DNA of 44,706 nt from Betaproteobacteria bacterium (GCA_022340285.1 JAJDOG010000054.1:1-44706), one strand, 5' to 3'; positions 22,118-31,163 are shown, counted from the first letter of the stretch. Notes: a model not told the origin generated them from the letters alone. Made by a program: numbers and translations.

Positions 22118-24323
22118 ACTGCGGCACGTCGTCGATGAAGCGGGACGGGTCGCCGACGATTGGGTTCGACGTCTGGATTGGTCGGTCGTCGCGTGCGCAG
22201 CGCTCCTTGTAGTTCTCCCTGACGGGCCCGAGATCGGTATCGCACTTCGCGCACACGTGACGCGGGCCGTCCGCCGTTGCATGCACCGCGAGCATGGCTG
22301 TCGCCAGGAACTTGCGCTTTCCGCCTGCCTTGCGCAGGGCGCCCTCGGGAGGCCGGGCGCGCGCGAGGCGCTCCTTGCGCATGGCCTCGCGCAGCCGCTC
22401 GGTCGCCTCGCGATCCGCCGTCCCGTCGGCGCGGAGCGCGACGCCGTACACGTCGCGCGCCGTGGCCTCGCTGACGTTCAGGTGCTCGATATCGGATTCG
22501 ACCAACGCCGGATCGCGCTCGAGCGGATCGCCGAAGCCGCCTGCTGCCGACCACAGCACCGCGTACACGTCGGCCGGGTTCTGGGTGAATTCCTCCTGAC
22601 GAAGCTGCAGCTCCTCCCACTCGCCGGTTACCTCGTCGATGTCTCCGGGCATCTCGGCGCGGCGCATGCGCGCGGCGATGTCCGTGTTGCGCAGGAAGCG
22701 ATAGCGGTTCACCGCGCCGGGATAGCCGCCCATCATGCCGGTCGAGGTCGGAACGGCGTTCCCGGAAGAAAGCGTGTCCTGCAGCACTTTCTCGGTCCGG
22801 TGCGGGATGAAGCAGGACTCGGCCGAGAGCCCACCGCGGAATTTCCCGGCGCCGCCCGAGTCGATCATCTCCTTGCGGTACAGGAACAGCACCGGGAAAG
22901 TCTGCTCCGTGTGCTCGACGTTCGGCAGCTTGCAGATCGGCGTGCGCGACTGGCCGCCCGTGGAAATGCCGTCGCCGTGGGCGAATGCGCCGATCGCGCC
23001 CCCGATCGGATCGACGAGGATGTAGCCGTAGCGCTCCCCCCACTGGTCGATACCGCGAAAGAGCGTCGCCGGCCACTGGCTCGTGCCGCCGATGCACATG
23101 ATGTCACCGCGCATCTCCGGATCGGCGTGGATCATCTTGGAGAGGACGTTGTACGCCGGGTAGAGCGAGATCTCCATGCACTGCACCGGCGCCGTCGACA
23201 CCGACGCCGGAAAATCCGCGCAGTTGAGCGTGCCCGGCGTCGGGTTGAAGTCGACGTGCCGCAGCGCGCCGCCGACGGCGTAGTACTGGTCCCAGCACAG
23301 GAGCTCGTTCAGGGCGACCATGATCGCGCCCCGCCACCCCGAATACGTCGCGTTGATCGCGCCGACCTGCGGTCCGGTCCCCTCGTTCTCGAACACCAGC
23401 TTCTTGCCCTGCTTGCGCAGCGTGATCATCACGCGATGGGTCGAGCGATCGCCCGGAGCGGCGCATTCGATGTAGGTGCGATCGCGCCACACGCCGTCCG
23501 GTAGACGCGCCATCTTGTCCAGGAAGGCGCGCTCGCCGTCGTCGATGATCTTCTTCATCACGCCTTTCACCGTTTCCGCTCCGTAGCGGCGGATGAGGGC
23601 GAGAATCCGTCCGCGCCCGGTGATGTTTCCCGCGAGCTGCGCGCGGAAATCGAGCGCCACCGCGGAAGGCTTCCGCGACGAACGGAGGTAGATGTCCTCG
23701 ATGTCGCGGCGTACCTCGTCCTTCTCGACGATCTTGGTCGGCGGGATCAGGATGCCTTCGTCGAACGCGTCGCGCGCGCTGGGGCAGAAGCTCGACGGCG
23801 TGATGCCGCCGATGTCGTACTGGTGCAGACAGTTCGTGACCCAGCAGAAGAGCTCACCCTTCCAGAACACCGGGGCGATCAGCATGACGTCCATCTGGTG
23901 GGCGGCGCCGACCCACGGGTCGTTCGCGATGAACATGTCGCCCTCGTTGATGCCGGGGTTCTCGACACGGTTCTCGAGGATCCACTTGACCTGCGTATCG
24001 GTCACCCCGGACATGTACTGCATATAGGGTCCGAAAAACACGAACTCGGCATCCTCGGTGAGGATCGACGGATTGAGATCGAGCGCGTACATCGCGACCG
24101 GCGAGCCGGAGAGGCGCTGGATCGTGGAGCCGTGCTCCTCGTTCACGTTCCAGAGCGCGTGGCGGATGACCTCGAAGGTCACCGGATCGATCTTCTTCTG
24201 CCACTTGCGGTGCATCTTGAGCTTCGACGAAATGCGCAGCTTCTTCGGCGGGACGTAGCCGGTGCGCACACCGTCGAAGAGCTCGGGAGCCAGCTCGGAG
24301 AGTTTCTTGAGCGGAGCGTTCAT
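22017..24323 (-). CDS. HyuB / acetone-carboxylase-alpha-like subunit with C-terminal zinc-ribbon-like tail
   Basis: This 768-residue protein belongs to the hydantoinase B / 5-oxoprolinase / acetone carboxylase alpha family (NDPWVGAAHQMDV near 130, GGITPSSF, FENEGTGPQVGAINATYSGW, GAGKFRGGLS). Partners of HyuA, these proteins complete ATP-dependent ring opening of cyclic amides or carboxylation of ketones. Its length is nearer the carboxylase alpha subunit (about 770) than HyuB (about 520-600). The last 80 residues hold Cys691, Cys694, Cys709, Cys741 and Cys744 (VCAKC ... YCPGC), a zinc-ribbon-like pattern that may replace a separate gamma subunit. ATG at 24323 follows the hyuA stop by 10 bp. 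Family sure; reaction inferred. Confidence 0.88.
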   Translation of the reverse strand: MNAPLKKLSELAPELFDGVRTGYVPPKKLRISSKLKMHRKWQKKIDPVTFEVIRHALWNVNEEHGSTIQRLSGSPVAMYALDLNPSILTEDAEFVFFGPYMQYMSGVTDTQVKWILENRVENPGINEGDMFIANDPWVGAAHQMDVMLIAPVFWKGELFCWVTNCLHQYDIGGITPSSFCPSARDAFDEGILIPPTKIVEKDEVRRDIEDIYLRSSRKPSAVALDFRAQLAGNITGRGRILALIRRYGAETVKGVMKKIIDDGERAFLDKMARLPDGVWRDRTYIECAAPGDRSTHRVMITLRKQGKKLVFENEGTGPQVGAINATYSGWRGAIMVALNELLCWDQYYAVGGALRHVDFNPTPGTLNCADFPASVSTAPVQCMEISLYPAYNVLSKMIHADPEMRGDIMCIGGTSQWPATLFRGIDQWGERYGYILVDPIGGAIGAFAHGDGISTGGQSRTPICKLPNVEHTEQTFPVLFLYRKEMIDSGGAGKFRGGLSAESCFIPHRTEKVLQDTLSSGNAVPTSTGMMGGYPGAVNRYRFLRNTDIAARMRRAEMPGDIDEVTGEWEELQLRQEEFTQNPADVYAVLWSAAGGFGDPLERDPALVESDIEHLNVSEATARDVYGVALRADGTADREATERLREAMRKERLARARPPEGALRKAGGKRKFLATAMLAVHATADGPRHVCAKCDTDLGPVRENYKERCARDDRPIQTSNPIVGDPSRFIDDVPQFRQFYCPGCGALIENEIAIASEPLLRDVELRLK

Positions 24324-24333
24324 GCGAGTCTCC

Positions 24334-26439
24334 CTACTTTCCGAAAGTCATCTCGAAATTGCCGAGCGCATCCACGCGCAGGCGGCGTCCGGGTTGCACG
24401 ACCACCGTCGTGTCGGCGGTCTCGACGATGGCCGGGCCGCTCACGCGATTGCCCGGCACGAGCCGCTCGCCATCGTACACCGGCGTCTTGCGCCTGCGCT
24501 CAAGGTCGGACCAGTATATCTCGCGCGACGTGCGGGCCGCGGCGCGTGGAATGGACGTGGAAAGCTTCTTTGCCTTCACGAGCTTCGGGCGCGGCGTGAG
24601 GGCGCGGGCGCGCAGCCGGAAGGTGACGACCTCGAGCTGCGCGCCGGGCAATGCGGCGCCGTGCCCGTAGAGCTGTTCGTAGCGGGTGACGAACTCCCGG
24701 CGCAGCCGGGACTCGTAGTCCGCGGGAAGCTTGCTGCCCTCGATCGGCACTTCGACCTCGTGGATCTGGCCCTTGTGGCGCACGTCGAGCGAGAACTCGA
24801 GCGTCTGCCTGCTGCGCGGGATGCCCTCGTCGGCCATGCGCTTGCGCGCCTCGGCCTCGAGCTTCGCGAAATTGCGATTGATGCGCGTCGCCGGAACCGG
24901 CGTCGGCATGATCTCGGTGTGCTCGTAGATGTGCAGCACGTCGGCGGCCGCGGCGCCGAAGGCGCACCAGGTCGACGCAACCTCGCGCTGCGGGATGATC
25001 ACCTTCTTGATGCCGAGTTCCTTGGCAAAAACGCCAGCGTGCGCCGGACCCGCGCCGCCGAACGCGTAGAGCACGAACTCGCGCGGGTCGAAACCCTTCT
25101 CGACGGTGACCTTGCGGATGATGTCGGCCATCTGCAGCTCGACGATGCGACAGATACCCGCGGCGCATTCCATGACCTCCATCCCGAGCTGTGTTGCGAT
25201 TGCGCCCACGGCTCGCTGCGCGGCCTCGCGATCGAGCTTCATCCGGCCGCCCGCAAAGTGTTCGGGATCGAGGTAGCCGAGGACGAGCTGGGCATCGGTG
25301 ACGGTCGGGATCTGGCCGCCGCGCCGGTAACAGACCGGACCGGGAAATGCGCCCGCGCTGTCCGGGCCGACGGTCATGGTGCGGGCGGTCGGATTCGCGC
25401 GCACGAGGCTCCCGCCGCCCGATCCGATCGCCTGCAGATCGACTTTCGGCAGAAAGTACTCGTACTGATGGGTATTGCTGATGAACGAGTAGGCGGGAGT
25501 CCCGTCGTGGATGATCGACACGTCGAACGAGGTGCCGCCCATGTCGGTCGTGATGATGTGCTTGTCGCCCATCGCCTGGCCGAGGAAGCTGGAGGCGGTG
25601 ACACCCGAGACCGGACCCGAGTCGAGGGTGAGCAGTGGCGCCGCCTGCGCGCGCGGAACCGAGATCGTGCCGCCGCCGCACTGCGTGATCTGCAGGCCAT
25701 GCTTGTAGCCGAGCTTGCGCAGCGCGCCGTCGAGACGGGCCACGTAGCCGGTCATGATCGGGCCGAGGTACGCGTTCAACGCGGTCGCGGTGACCCGCTC
25801 GTATTCGCCCCAGCGCGGCGCGATGTCCACGGAGGACGTCACGTAGACGTTCGGCGCGATCGCCTTGACCATCTCCGCGACGCGCCGCTCGTGGCGCGGG
25901 TTGCGGAACGACCAAAGGAAGCAGATCGCGATGGCTTCGACGCCGGCGTCGACCAGCTCGCGGATCGCCCGCTCGGCCTCGGCTTCGTTCAGCGGGACGA
26001 TGACTTCATCGAAGCAGTCGACCCGCTCGGACACGCCGCGGATGAGTCGCTTCGGAACGATCGGCGCGGGCTTCTGGGTCTCGGGGAAGTGCACCACCTT
26101 GCGAATGTCGCGGCCGGTGTAGCCGCGCGAGCCGCGCATGATGTGGATCGCGTCCTCGTGACCCTTGGTCGTGATCAGGCCGACCTTGGCACCGCGACTT
26201 TGAATGATGGTGTTGGTGCCCACGGTGGTGCCGTGCGACAGGAAGGTGATCCGGCGGCAGAACTCGCCGAGCTCCAGCCCGAGCTCCCCGGCACCGACCC
26301 GCAGGGCGTCCATCATGCCCTCGGCGAAGTCCTGCGGCGTCGACGGAACCTTCGTGGAGATCATTTTTCCGCGGTCGTCGACGATCACGCAGTCTGTGAA
26401 CGTCCCGCCGATATCGATTCCGACGAGGTATTGGGACAC
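24334..26439 (-). CDS. HyuA / acetone-carboxylase-beta-like ATP-dependent subunit
   Basis: This 701-residue protein starts with the hydantoinase A / oxoprolinase N-domain (GIDIGGTFTDCVIVDDRGK, 7-25; LSHGTTVGTNT near 69). The actin-like ATPase core follows (TTDMGGTSFDVS near 298, YAFGGAGPAHA near 460). Members phosphorylate their substrate with ATP and work with the HyuB-type subunit in the cytoplasm. GTG at 26439 is strongly supported by AGGAGGAG five bases upstream. It lies 87 bp after the cupin gene and 10 bp before hyuB. The pair could be an N-cyclic amidohydrolase, an oxoprolinase or a ketone carboxylase; residue comparisons with characterised enzymes would be needed to choose. Confidence 0.9.
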   Translation of the reverse strand: MSQYLVGIDIGGTFTDCVIVDDRGKMISTKVPSTPQDFAEGMMDALRVGAGELGLELGEFCRRITFLSHGTTVGTNTIIQSRGAKVGLITTKGHEDAIHIMRGSRGYTGRDIRKVVHFPETQKPAPIVPKRLIRGVSERVDCFDEVIVPLNEAEAERAIRELVDAGVEAIAICFLWSFRNPRHERRVAEMVKAIAPNVYVTSSVDIAPRWGEYERVTATALNAYLGPIMTGYVARLDGALRKLGYKHGLQITQCGGGTISVPRAQAAPLLTLDSGPVSGVTASSFLGQAMGDKHIITTDMGGTSFDVSIIHDGTPAYSFISNTHQYEYFLPKVDLQAIGSGGGSLVRANPTARTMTVGPDSAGAFPGPVCYRRGGQIPTVTDAQLVLGYLDPEHFAGGRMKLDREAAQRAVGAIATQLGMEVMECAAGICRIVELQMADIIRKVTVEKGFDPREFVLYAFGGAGPAHAGVFAKELGIKKVIIPQREVASTWCAFGAAAADVLHIYEHTEIMPTPVPATRINRNFAKLEAEARKRMADEGIPRSRQTLEFSLDVRHKGQIHEVEVPIEGSKLPADYESRLRREFVTRYEQLYGHGAALPGAQLEVVTFRLRARALTPRPKLVKAKKLSTSIPRAAARTSREIYWSDLERRRKTPVYDGERLVPGNRVSGPAIVETADTTVVVQPGRRLRVDALGNFEMTFGK

Positions 26440-26526
26440 AACTCCTCCTGGCTAGGTCGTTATTTATCTATTGCTAAATTGTATCGCGGACCGCGCCGGG
26501 GCGGGCGGTGCGGTCGCGCGGACCAC
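26440..26526 (-). promoter_or_regulatory. AT-rich patch upstream of hyuA
   Basis: Bases 26458-26487 are strikingly AT-rich in a GC-rich window. On the minus strand they read TACAATTTAGCAATAGATAA, with TTTA-N8-TAAA dyad symmetry and TACAAT resembling a -10 box. A secondary promoter or regulator site inside the operon is possible; no good -35 is seen. Confidence 0.3.
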
Positions 26527-27099
26527 TCAGGCGCGCTGGGCGGCCTTTTCCGCCTCCCAGGCCTCGCAGCGCTTCATCGCCTCCGGGGTGAACTCGGCCT
26601 GCGGCTCGTTGCCCCCGATCACGAACATCAGGATGTGCTCCCGGTCGGGCTCGTCGTAGGTGACGTTCATGAAGCGGCGCGCCACCCCCACGGGAAACGA
26701 GATCACGTCGAGCGGTTCCAGGTCGATTCCTTCGAGCGCATCGCCCTCGTTCCACTCGCAGCGCCAGCGGCCGGTCATCGCGATGAAGGTCTCGTTCGTG
26801 TCGTGGTTGTGCATCAGGGGGCCCTTGCCGGGCAGCGCCTTGCAGTAGCCGAGATTGAACCCTTCCGCGATCGGAATGGCCGGCATGGCCGACGCGTTGT
26901 CGCCCACCGGCGATGTCGTGGCCTCGTTCTGCTTGTCCGACGGTGGCTGGAAGCCGATCACCGCGAAGAGCGTCCGCCGGCACTCGGGCACGTCGCTGTC
27001 GGGGAGCCCGCCGTCGGAACCCTTGAGATCCTTGAAGCGCGCCACGCGCTTCATCATTTCATCGCGCGTCCATACGCGCATGTCGCGCCAATCCTTCAT
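26527..27099 (-). CDS. Cupin-domain protein
   Basis: This 190-residue cytoplasmic protein has one cupin barrel. Motif 1 is HNHDTNETFIAMTG (from about residue 97, with His97, His99 and Glu103 as likely metal ligands) and motif 2 is FPVGVARRFMNV. Single-domain cupins may be dioxygenases, isomerases or small-molecule sensors. ATG at 27099 has GGAGG five bases upstream. It sits between the CoxL-like gene (225-bp gap containing a palindromic repeat) and hyuA on the same strand, so it most likely belongs to that catabolic pathway. It is not the acetone carboxylase gamma subunit. Function unassigned. Confidence 0.82.
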   Translation of the reverse strand: MKDWRDMRVWTRDEMMKRVARFKDLKGSDGGLPDSDVPECRRTLFAVIGFQPPSDKQNEATTSPVGDNASAMPAIPIAEGFNLGYCKALPGKGPLMHNHDTNETFIAMTGRWRCEWNEGDALEGIDLEPLDVISFPVGVARRFMNVTYDEPDREHILMFVIGGNEPQAEFTPEAMKRCEAWEAEKAAQRA

Positions 27100-27155
27100 C
27101 GCTGCCTCCGATTAGTGGCCGCCACGGTCGACGGCTGAGTGGTCTTCCTCTCTTT

Positions 27156-27300
27156 CCCCTCCTTTTCAAGGAGGGGTGCCGCCGGAGGCGGCGAGGTGGT
27201 TGGTGCTTCGGCGCCCAGCGCCGCACACGACCGATTTCTGCATCGGCTCTGGAACACCACCCCGGTCGCTTCGCAACCACCCCTCCTCGGAGAGGAGGGG
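27156..27300. repeat. Dispersed palindromic repeat, copy 3 (paired element)
   Basis: Left half: CCCCTCCTT-TTC-AAGGAGGGG then TGCCGCCGGAGGCGGCGAGG. Right half: CACCCCGGTCGCTTCGCAA, CCACCCCTCCTC / GAGGAGGGG ending at 27300. The spacer of about 50 bp differs from that of copy 2. It separates the CoxL-like and cupin genes, which are on the same strand, and could cause premature termination or mRNA processing there. Confidence 0.75.
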
Positions 27301-27324
27301 TGTGAACCATCATTCCTGCCAACG

Positions 27325-29703
27325 CTAGATCTTGCCTAGCGCCTTCAACACCACCTCCGGCGTGCTCGGCTGCGCGTTCACCTTCGCGCCGAGCGGGGCG
27401 AGGGCGTCGTTGATGGCGTTGAGGATGGCCGCCGGCGCGCCACCCGTTCCGGCCTCGCCGGCGCCTTTCGCACCGAGTGCGGAAGTCTGGGTCGGCGTCT
27501 CGACGTGGCCGATCTCCATCTCGGGCATCTCGACCGGCATCGGAACGAGGTAATCGGCCATCGTGGTGGTGACCAGCTGGCCGCGCTCGTCGTAGATGCA
27601 GTGCTCGTAGAGCGCGCCGCCGATGCCCTGCACGATGCCGCCCCGACACTGCTCGTCGACGAGCTTCGGATTGATTGCACGGCCGCAGTCCTCGACGCAC
27701 CAGTGCTTGAGCAAGCGGACGAATCCGGTGTCGGTGTCGACTTCGAGATACGAGGCCTGCACGCCGTTGGTGAAGACGAACGCGTAATCCTTGACCCGGT
27801 AATGGCGCGTCACCACCAGCTCGGGCTGGATGTCGTCGGGAAGCTCGTTGGTGCGGTAGTAGACGATCCGCGTCAGCTCGTAGAGCGGCATGAGCTGCTC
27901 GGACGTGCCGCGCTTGACGATCTTGCTCTCCACGAGGTCGAGCTCCTCGGGCTTGGTCTTGAGCAGGCGAGCCGCGATTTCGAGAACGCGGCGCTTGAGC
28001 TCGATGCCTGCCTGCAGCACGGCTTCGCCGCCGATTCCCGTCGCGCGCGATGCCCAGGTTCCGCCGCCGTAAGGGGTCTTGTCGGTGTCGCCGGTATGCA
28101 TGCGCACGCAGGCGAGCGTGACACCCACCGCGGTCGCCGCGATCTGCGTCATCACCGCCTCCAGGCCCTGACCCTGCTCGGTGACGCCGGTGAGGCAGTG
28201 CAGGCCCGCAGCCGCATCGAGCCGCAGCGTGCAGCCGTCCTGCGCGGCGATGCGCGCACCGCCCACGCCATAGAACATGGGACTCGGATTGGTGACCTCG
28301 ATCATCGAGGCGAGGCCGATGCCGCGGTAGATCCCCTTCTTCCGGAGCGCGGCCTGCTCCGCGCGGAGCTTGTCGTAGTCCATCAGCTTGAGCAGCTTCG
28401 CGAGCGCGGCCTGGTGCGACAGGCCCTCGAAGCGCATTCCTGCCGCGGACTTGCAGGGATAGCCGTCATCGGGCAGCAGATTCCGGCGGCGGAATTCCGC
28501 CGGATCCATGCCGATCTTGGCCGCGGCCAGATCGACGAGCCCTTCACCCACCGCCACCGCGATGGGATGGCCGACCGCCCGGTACTGGCACATCATGGCC
28601 TTGTTCTGAAACACGACCCGTCCGCGCGCGCGGTACTGCGGGATGCGGTACGGACCGCCGGTGAGGTTGAGGATCTGGTTGCACTCCACCCCCGACGAGC
28701 GCGGGAACATGGAGAACGGCCCGATGCCGGTGAGATCGTCCATCTCGAGTGCGAGGATATGCCCGTCCTTGTCGACCGCGAGCCGGGCGGTCACGCGGTG
28801 GTCCCGCGCATGGATGTCGGCGACGAATGATTCCTGGCGGTCCGCGATGAACTTGATCGGGCGGCCCAGGATCTTGGCGGCCGCGCAGGTCGCCATCTCG
28901 TCGCCGTAAGTGTGGATCTTGATGCCGAACGACCCGCCGACGTCCTTGCACACCACGCGCACCTTGTGCTCCTGCACTTGCAGGCGGCTCGCAAGCGTGC
29001 CCTGCAGCATGTGCGGCGACTGGCCGGAGTAGTAGACGGTGAGGGCTTCCTCGGCCTTGCTGTAGTCCGCGATCAGCGCACGCGGCTCGAGCGTGACGCC
29101 GGTATGCCGTCCGAAGTGGAACGTCTCCTCCACGACTGCATGCGCGGCGGCAAATGCCGCGTCAACGCCGCCGGTGTCGATGTTGCGCTCCCAGCAGAGG
29201 TTGTTGCCGAAGTCGGGATGGATCACCGGCTCGCCCGGCTCGAGCGCGCGCTCCATGTCGAGGGCGGCTGGCAACTCCTCCCATTCGACCTCGATCGCCT
29301 CGACGGCGTCCTCCGCCTGGGCGCGGCTTTCGGCAACGACCATCGCGACCGGTTCGCCCTGGCAACGCGCGACGTCGGCGGGCATCGGATGCTGCGGCGG
29401 GGAACGCATGCCCTGCAGATGGGTCAGCACGCCCACGTAGGGCTTGAAGACGGCCGCGATGTCCGTGCCGGTGAGGACACGCACCACGCCCGGCAGGCGC
29501 GCGGCCTTGCCGGTGTCGATCTTCACGATGCGCGCGTGGGCATGAGGCGAGCGCAGGAATGCCGCGTGCAGCATGCGCGCAAGCTCGATATCGTCCACGA
29601 ACGTGCCGCGACCCTGGGTGAGCCGGGAAAGATTGGGGCGCGGGATGCTGCGCCCGATGTAGCTGTTCGGTGCGTCGAAGACAGTCATGACGGGTTCGGT
29701 CAC
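27325..29703 (-). CDS. CoxL-like molybdopterin-binding subunit of a molybdenum hydroxylase
   Basis: This 792-residue protein is the large, molybdenum-cofactor subunit of a xanthine dehydrogenase / CO dehydrogenase-family enzyme. It has the N-terminal domain (IPRPNLSRLTQGRGTFVDDI), cofactor loops (DVGGSFGIK near 255, VTEQGQGLEAVMTQIA, GGGTWASRATGIGG) and the catalytic Glu750 in KGAGEAG. The active-site loop reads CQYRAVGHP (about 372-380). It is neither the form I CO-dehydrogenase AYxCSFR nor the common form II AYRGAGR, so CO is unlikely as substrate. GTG at 29703 overlaps the CoxS-like stop (GTGA) with AGGGGGG upstream; ATG at 29688 lacks a ribosome site. It is the last gene of the CoxM-CoxS-CoxL set. 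Confidence 0.9.
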   Translation of the reverse strand: MTEPVMTVFDAPNSYIGRSIPRPNLSRLTQGRGTFVDDIELARMLHAAFLRSPHAHARIVKIDTGKAARLPGVVRVLTGTDIAAVFKPYVGVLTHLQGMRSPPQHPMPADVARCQGEPVAMVVAESRAQAEDAVEAIEVEWEELPAALDMERALEPGEPVIHPDFGNNLCWERNIDTGGVDAAFAAAHAVVEETFHFGRHTGVTLEPRALIADYSKAEEALTVYYSGQSPHMLQGTLASRLQVQEHKVRVVCKDVGGSFGIKIHTYGDEMATCAAAKILGRPIKFIADRQESFVADIHARDHRVTARLAVDKDGHILALEMDDLTGIGPFSMFPRSSGVECNQILNLTGGPYRIPQYRARGRVVFQNKAMMCQYRAVGHPIAVAVGEGLVDLAAAKIGMDPAEFRRRNLLPDDGYPCKSAAGMRFEGLSHQAALAKLLKLMDYDKLRAEQAALRKKGIYRGIGLASMIEVTNPSPMFYGVGGARIAAQDGCTLRLDAAAGLHCLTGVTEQGQGLEAVMTQIAATAVGVTLACVRMHTGDTDKTPYGGGTWASRATGIGGEAVLQAGIELKRRVLEIAARLLKTKPEELDLVESKIVKRGTSEQLMPLYELTRIVYYRTNELPDDIQPELVVTRHYRVKDYAFVFTNGVQASYLEVDTDTGFVRLLKHWCVEDCGRAINPKLVDEQCRGGIVQGIGGALYEHCIYDERGQLVTTTMADYLVPMPVEMPEMEIGHVETPTQTSALGAKGAGEAGTGGAPAAILNAINDALAPLGAKVNAQPSTPEVVLKALGKI

Positions 29704-30191
29704 TTGTGGCCCCCCTTCGTGGCGTCCTGCGCCGCCACTTCGCACACTGCGTCCACGATCGATTGGTAGCCGGTGCAGCGGCAGTAATTCCCGGACAAAT
29801 GCTCGCGCACGGCCTCGCGGTTCGGCGGCCGCCTGGCCGCCACATAGTCCGCGGCCGCGAACAGCATTCCGGGGGTGCAGTAGCCGCACTGCAGCGCGTT
29901 GTGCTCGATGAATGCGTTTTGCAGCGCCGCAATCTCGCCGCTCGCGGCCAGACCCTCGATCGTCTGCACGTCGCAGCCGTCGGCCTGCGCGGCGAGCATC
30001 AGGCAGCTGCGCACGATCCGACCGTTCACCCGCAACGTGCACGCGCCGCAGACACCGTGCTCGCAGCCGACGTGGGTGCCGGTCAGCGCGAGCTCCTGGC
30101 GCAGGAAGTCGGCGAGGTTCAGCCGCACCGGCACCTCTTGGCGAACCTCCTCGCCGTTTACCTTGAGCGTGATACCGATTCGTTCTGGCAC
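29700..30191 (-). CDS. CoxS-like [2Fe-2S] subunit of the molybdenum hydroxylase
   Basis: This 163-residue subunit carries two [2Fe-2S] clusters that pass electrons from the molybdenum site to FAD. The plant-ferredoxin-type cluster motif is CEHGVCGACT, with a further Cys in RSCLM. The second cluster motif is CGYCTPGM together with NYCRCTGYQ. Length is standard for CoxS/HcrC-type subunits. GTG at 30191 begins 2 bp after the CoxM-like stop and has GGGAG upstream; longer upstream frame would overlap the CoxM-like gene. Its stop overlaps the start of the CoxL-like gene, so the three subunits are translationally coupled. Confidence 0.93.
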   Translation of the reverse strand: MPERIGITLKVNGEEVRQEVPVRLNLADFLRQELALTGTHVGCEHGVCGACTLRVNGRIVRSCLMLAAQADGCDVQTIEGLAASGEIAALQNAFIEHNALQCGYCTPGMLFAAADYVAARRPPNREAVREHLSGNYCRCTGYQSIVDAVCEVAAQDATKGGHK

Positions 30192-30193
30192 GT

Positions 30194-31060
30194 TCAGGCT
30201 CCCTTGTGCGTGGCGTATTCGTTCAGCATGCGCCGGGCAATCACGCCGGCGAGGTGCCGCTTCAGCACGCTGGACGCGTGCAGATCGCCGGGCGGGTCGA
30301 GGTCGTCCTTGAGTGCCGCGACGGCCGCGTCGATCGTGGCGGCGTCGAGGGGTTTGCCCTCCACGGCGCGCGCGAGGCCCATCGCCATGATCGGCCGATC
30401 GCCGACCGCGAAGTAGACGAACTTGAGATCGGACAGGCGACCCTTGTCGAGCCGCCCGTGAGCGGCCGCGCCCACCATCGCGTAATCGCCGTGACGGCGC
30501 GTGAGCTCCAGGAAGCGCGAAACGTAGCCGGGCTGGCGCGCCGGAAACTGTGCGCCGAGCAGGAGCTCTCCCGGCTCGAGCGCCGTGGTGTAGACGCCGG
30601 CAAAGAATTTTGCCGCGGGAACGCTGCGCTCGCCCTTGGGACCAGCGATGCGGAACTCCGCGCCGAGCGCGACGCAGCACGCCGGCAGTTCGGCGGCCGG
30701 ATCGCCCAGCGCGCAGCTGCCGCCAAACGTGCCGCGGTTACGGATCGCCGGATGCGCGATCTGCGGCATTGCCGCAGCGACGAGCGGCAGCTGCTCCGCG
30801 ACTTCCCCGGAATGCTCGATGTCCGCGTGCCGGGCGAGCGCGCCGATGAACACACCCTTCTTGTCCACACGGATCGCCGCCAGATCCGCGATCGGGTTGA
30901 TGTCCACGAGCACCGCAGGCCGCGCAACGCGGAAGTTGAGCATCGGCATCAGGCTCTGCCCCCCCGCCAGGATCTGGGCGTCGGGCCCGTGGCGTGCGAG
31001 CAATTCGATCGCATTGGCCACGCTTTCTGCGCGCTCGTAGGAAAACGACGGTGCTTTCAT
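30194..31060 (-). CDS. CoxM-like FAD-binding subunit of the molybdenum hydroxylase
   Basis: This 288-residue subunit binds FAD and passes electrons to the acceptor. Both family FAD motifs are visible: ILAGGQSLMPMLNFR (about 29-43) and TFGGSCALGDPAAELPA (about 110-126). A C-terminal CO-dehydrogenase-flavoprotein domain follows. ATG at 31060 is the clear N-terminus (MKAPSFSYERAES); the Shine-Dalgarno is weak. It is the promoter-proximal gene of the minus-strand catabolic operon and is divergent from mmsA across 208 bp. Its leader contains a perfect 9-bp inverted repeat. Confidence 0.92.
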   Translation of the reverse strand: MKAPSFSYERAESVANAIELLARHGPDAQILAGGQSLMPMLNFRVARPAVLVDINPIADLAAIRVDKKGVFIGALARHADIEHSGEVAEQLPLVAAAMPQIAHPAIRNRGTFGGSCALGDPAAELPACCVALGAEFRIAGPKGERSVPAAKFFAGVYTTALEPGELLLGAQFPARQPGYVSRFLELTRRHGDYAMVGAAAHGRLDKGRLSDLKFVYFAVGDRPIMAMGLARAVEGKPLDAATIDAAVAALKDDLDPPGDLHASSVLKRHLAGVIARRMLNEYATHKGA

Positions 31061-31109
31061 GACGTGGAGTCCGCCTGGTTTTTTGCATTGCGGCATGAAG
31101 GAACTGCAA

Positions 31110-31133
31110 GGCGCTGCGTGGAATCGCAGCGCC
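31110..31133. promoter_or_regulatory. Perfect 9+6+9 inverted repeat in the coxM-mmsA control region
   Basis: GGCGCTGCG-TGGAAT-CGCAGCGCC is a perfect inverted repeat, 50 bp upstream of the CoxM-like start. It falls downstream of the predicted minus-strand -10 box and so lies in the untranslated leader. It could be a regulator operator (for example for the TetR at 21371) or an RNA hairpin that influences expression. Confidence 0.5.
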
Positions 31134-31163
31134 GACCCCGGGTGCCACGAGCCGGGCGAGTCG

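Noticed and set aside
27325-31060. Calling the CoxMSL-like genes aerobic CO dehydrogenase
   Set aside because: The large-subunit loop is CQYRAVGHP, lacking the AYxCSFR motif of true CO dehydrogenase, and no CoxD/E/F/G-type maturation genes are present in the window.
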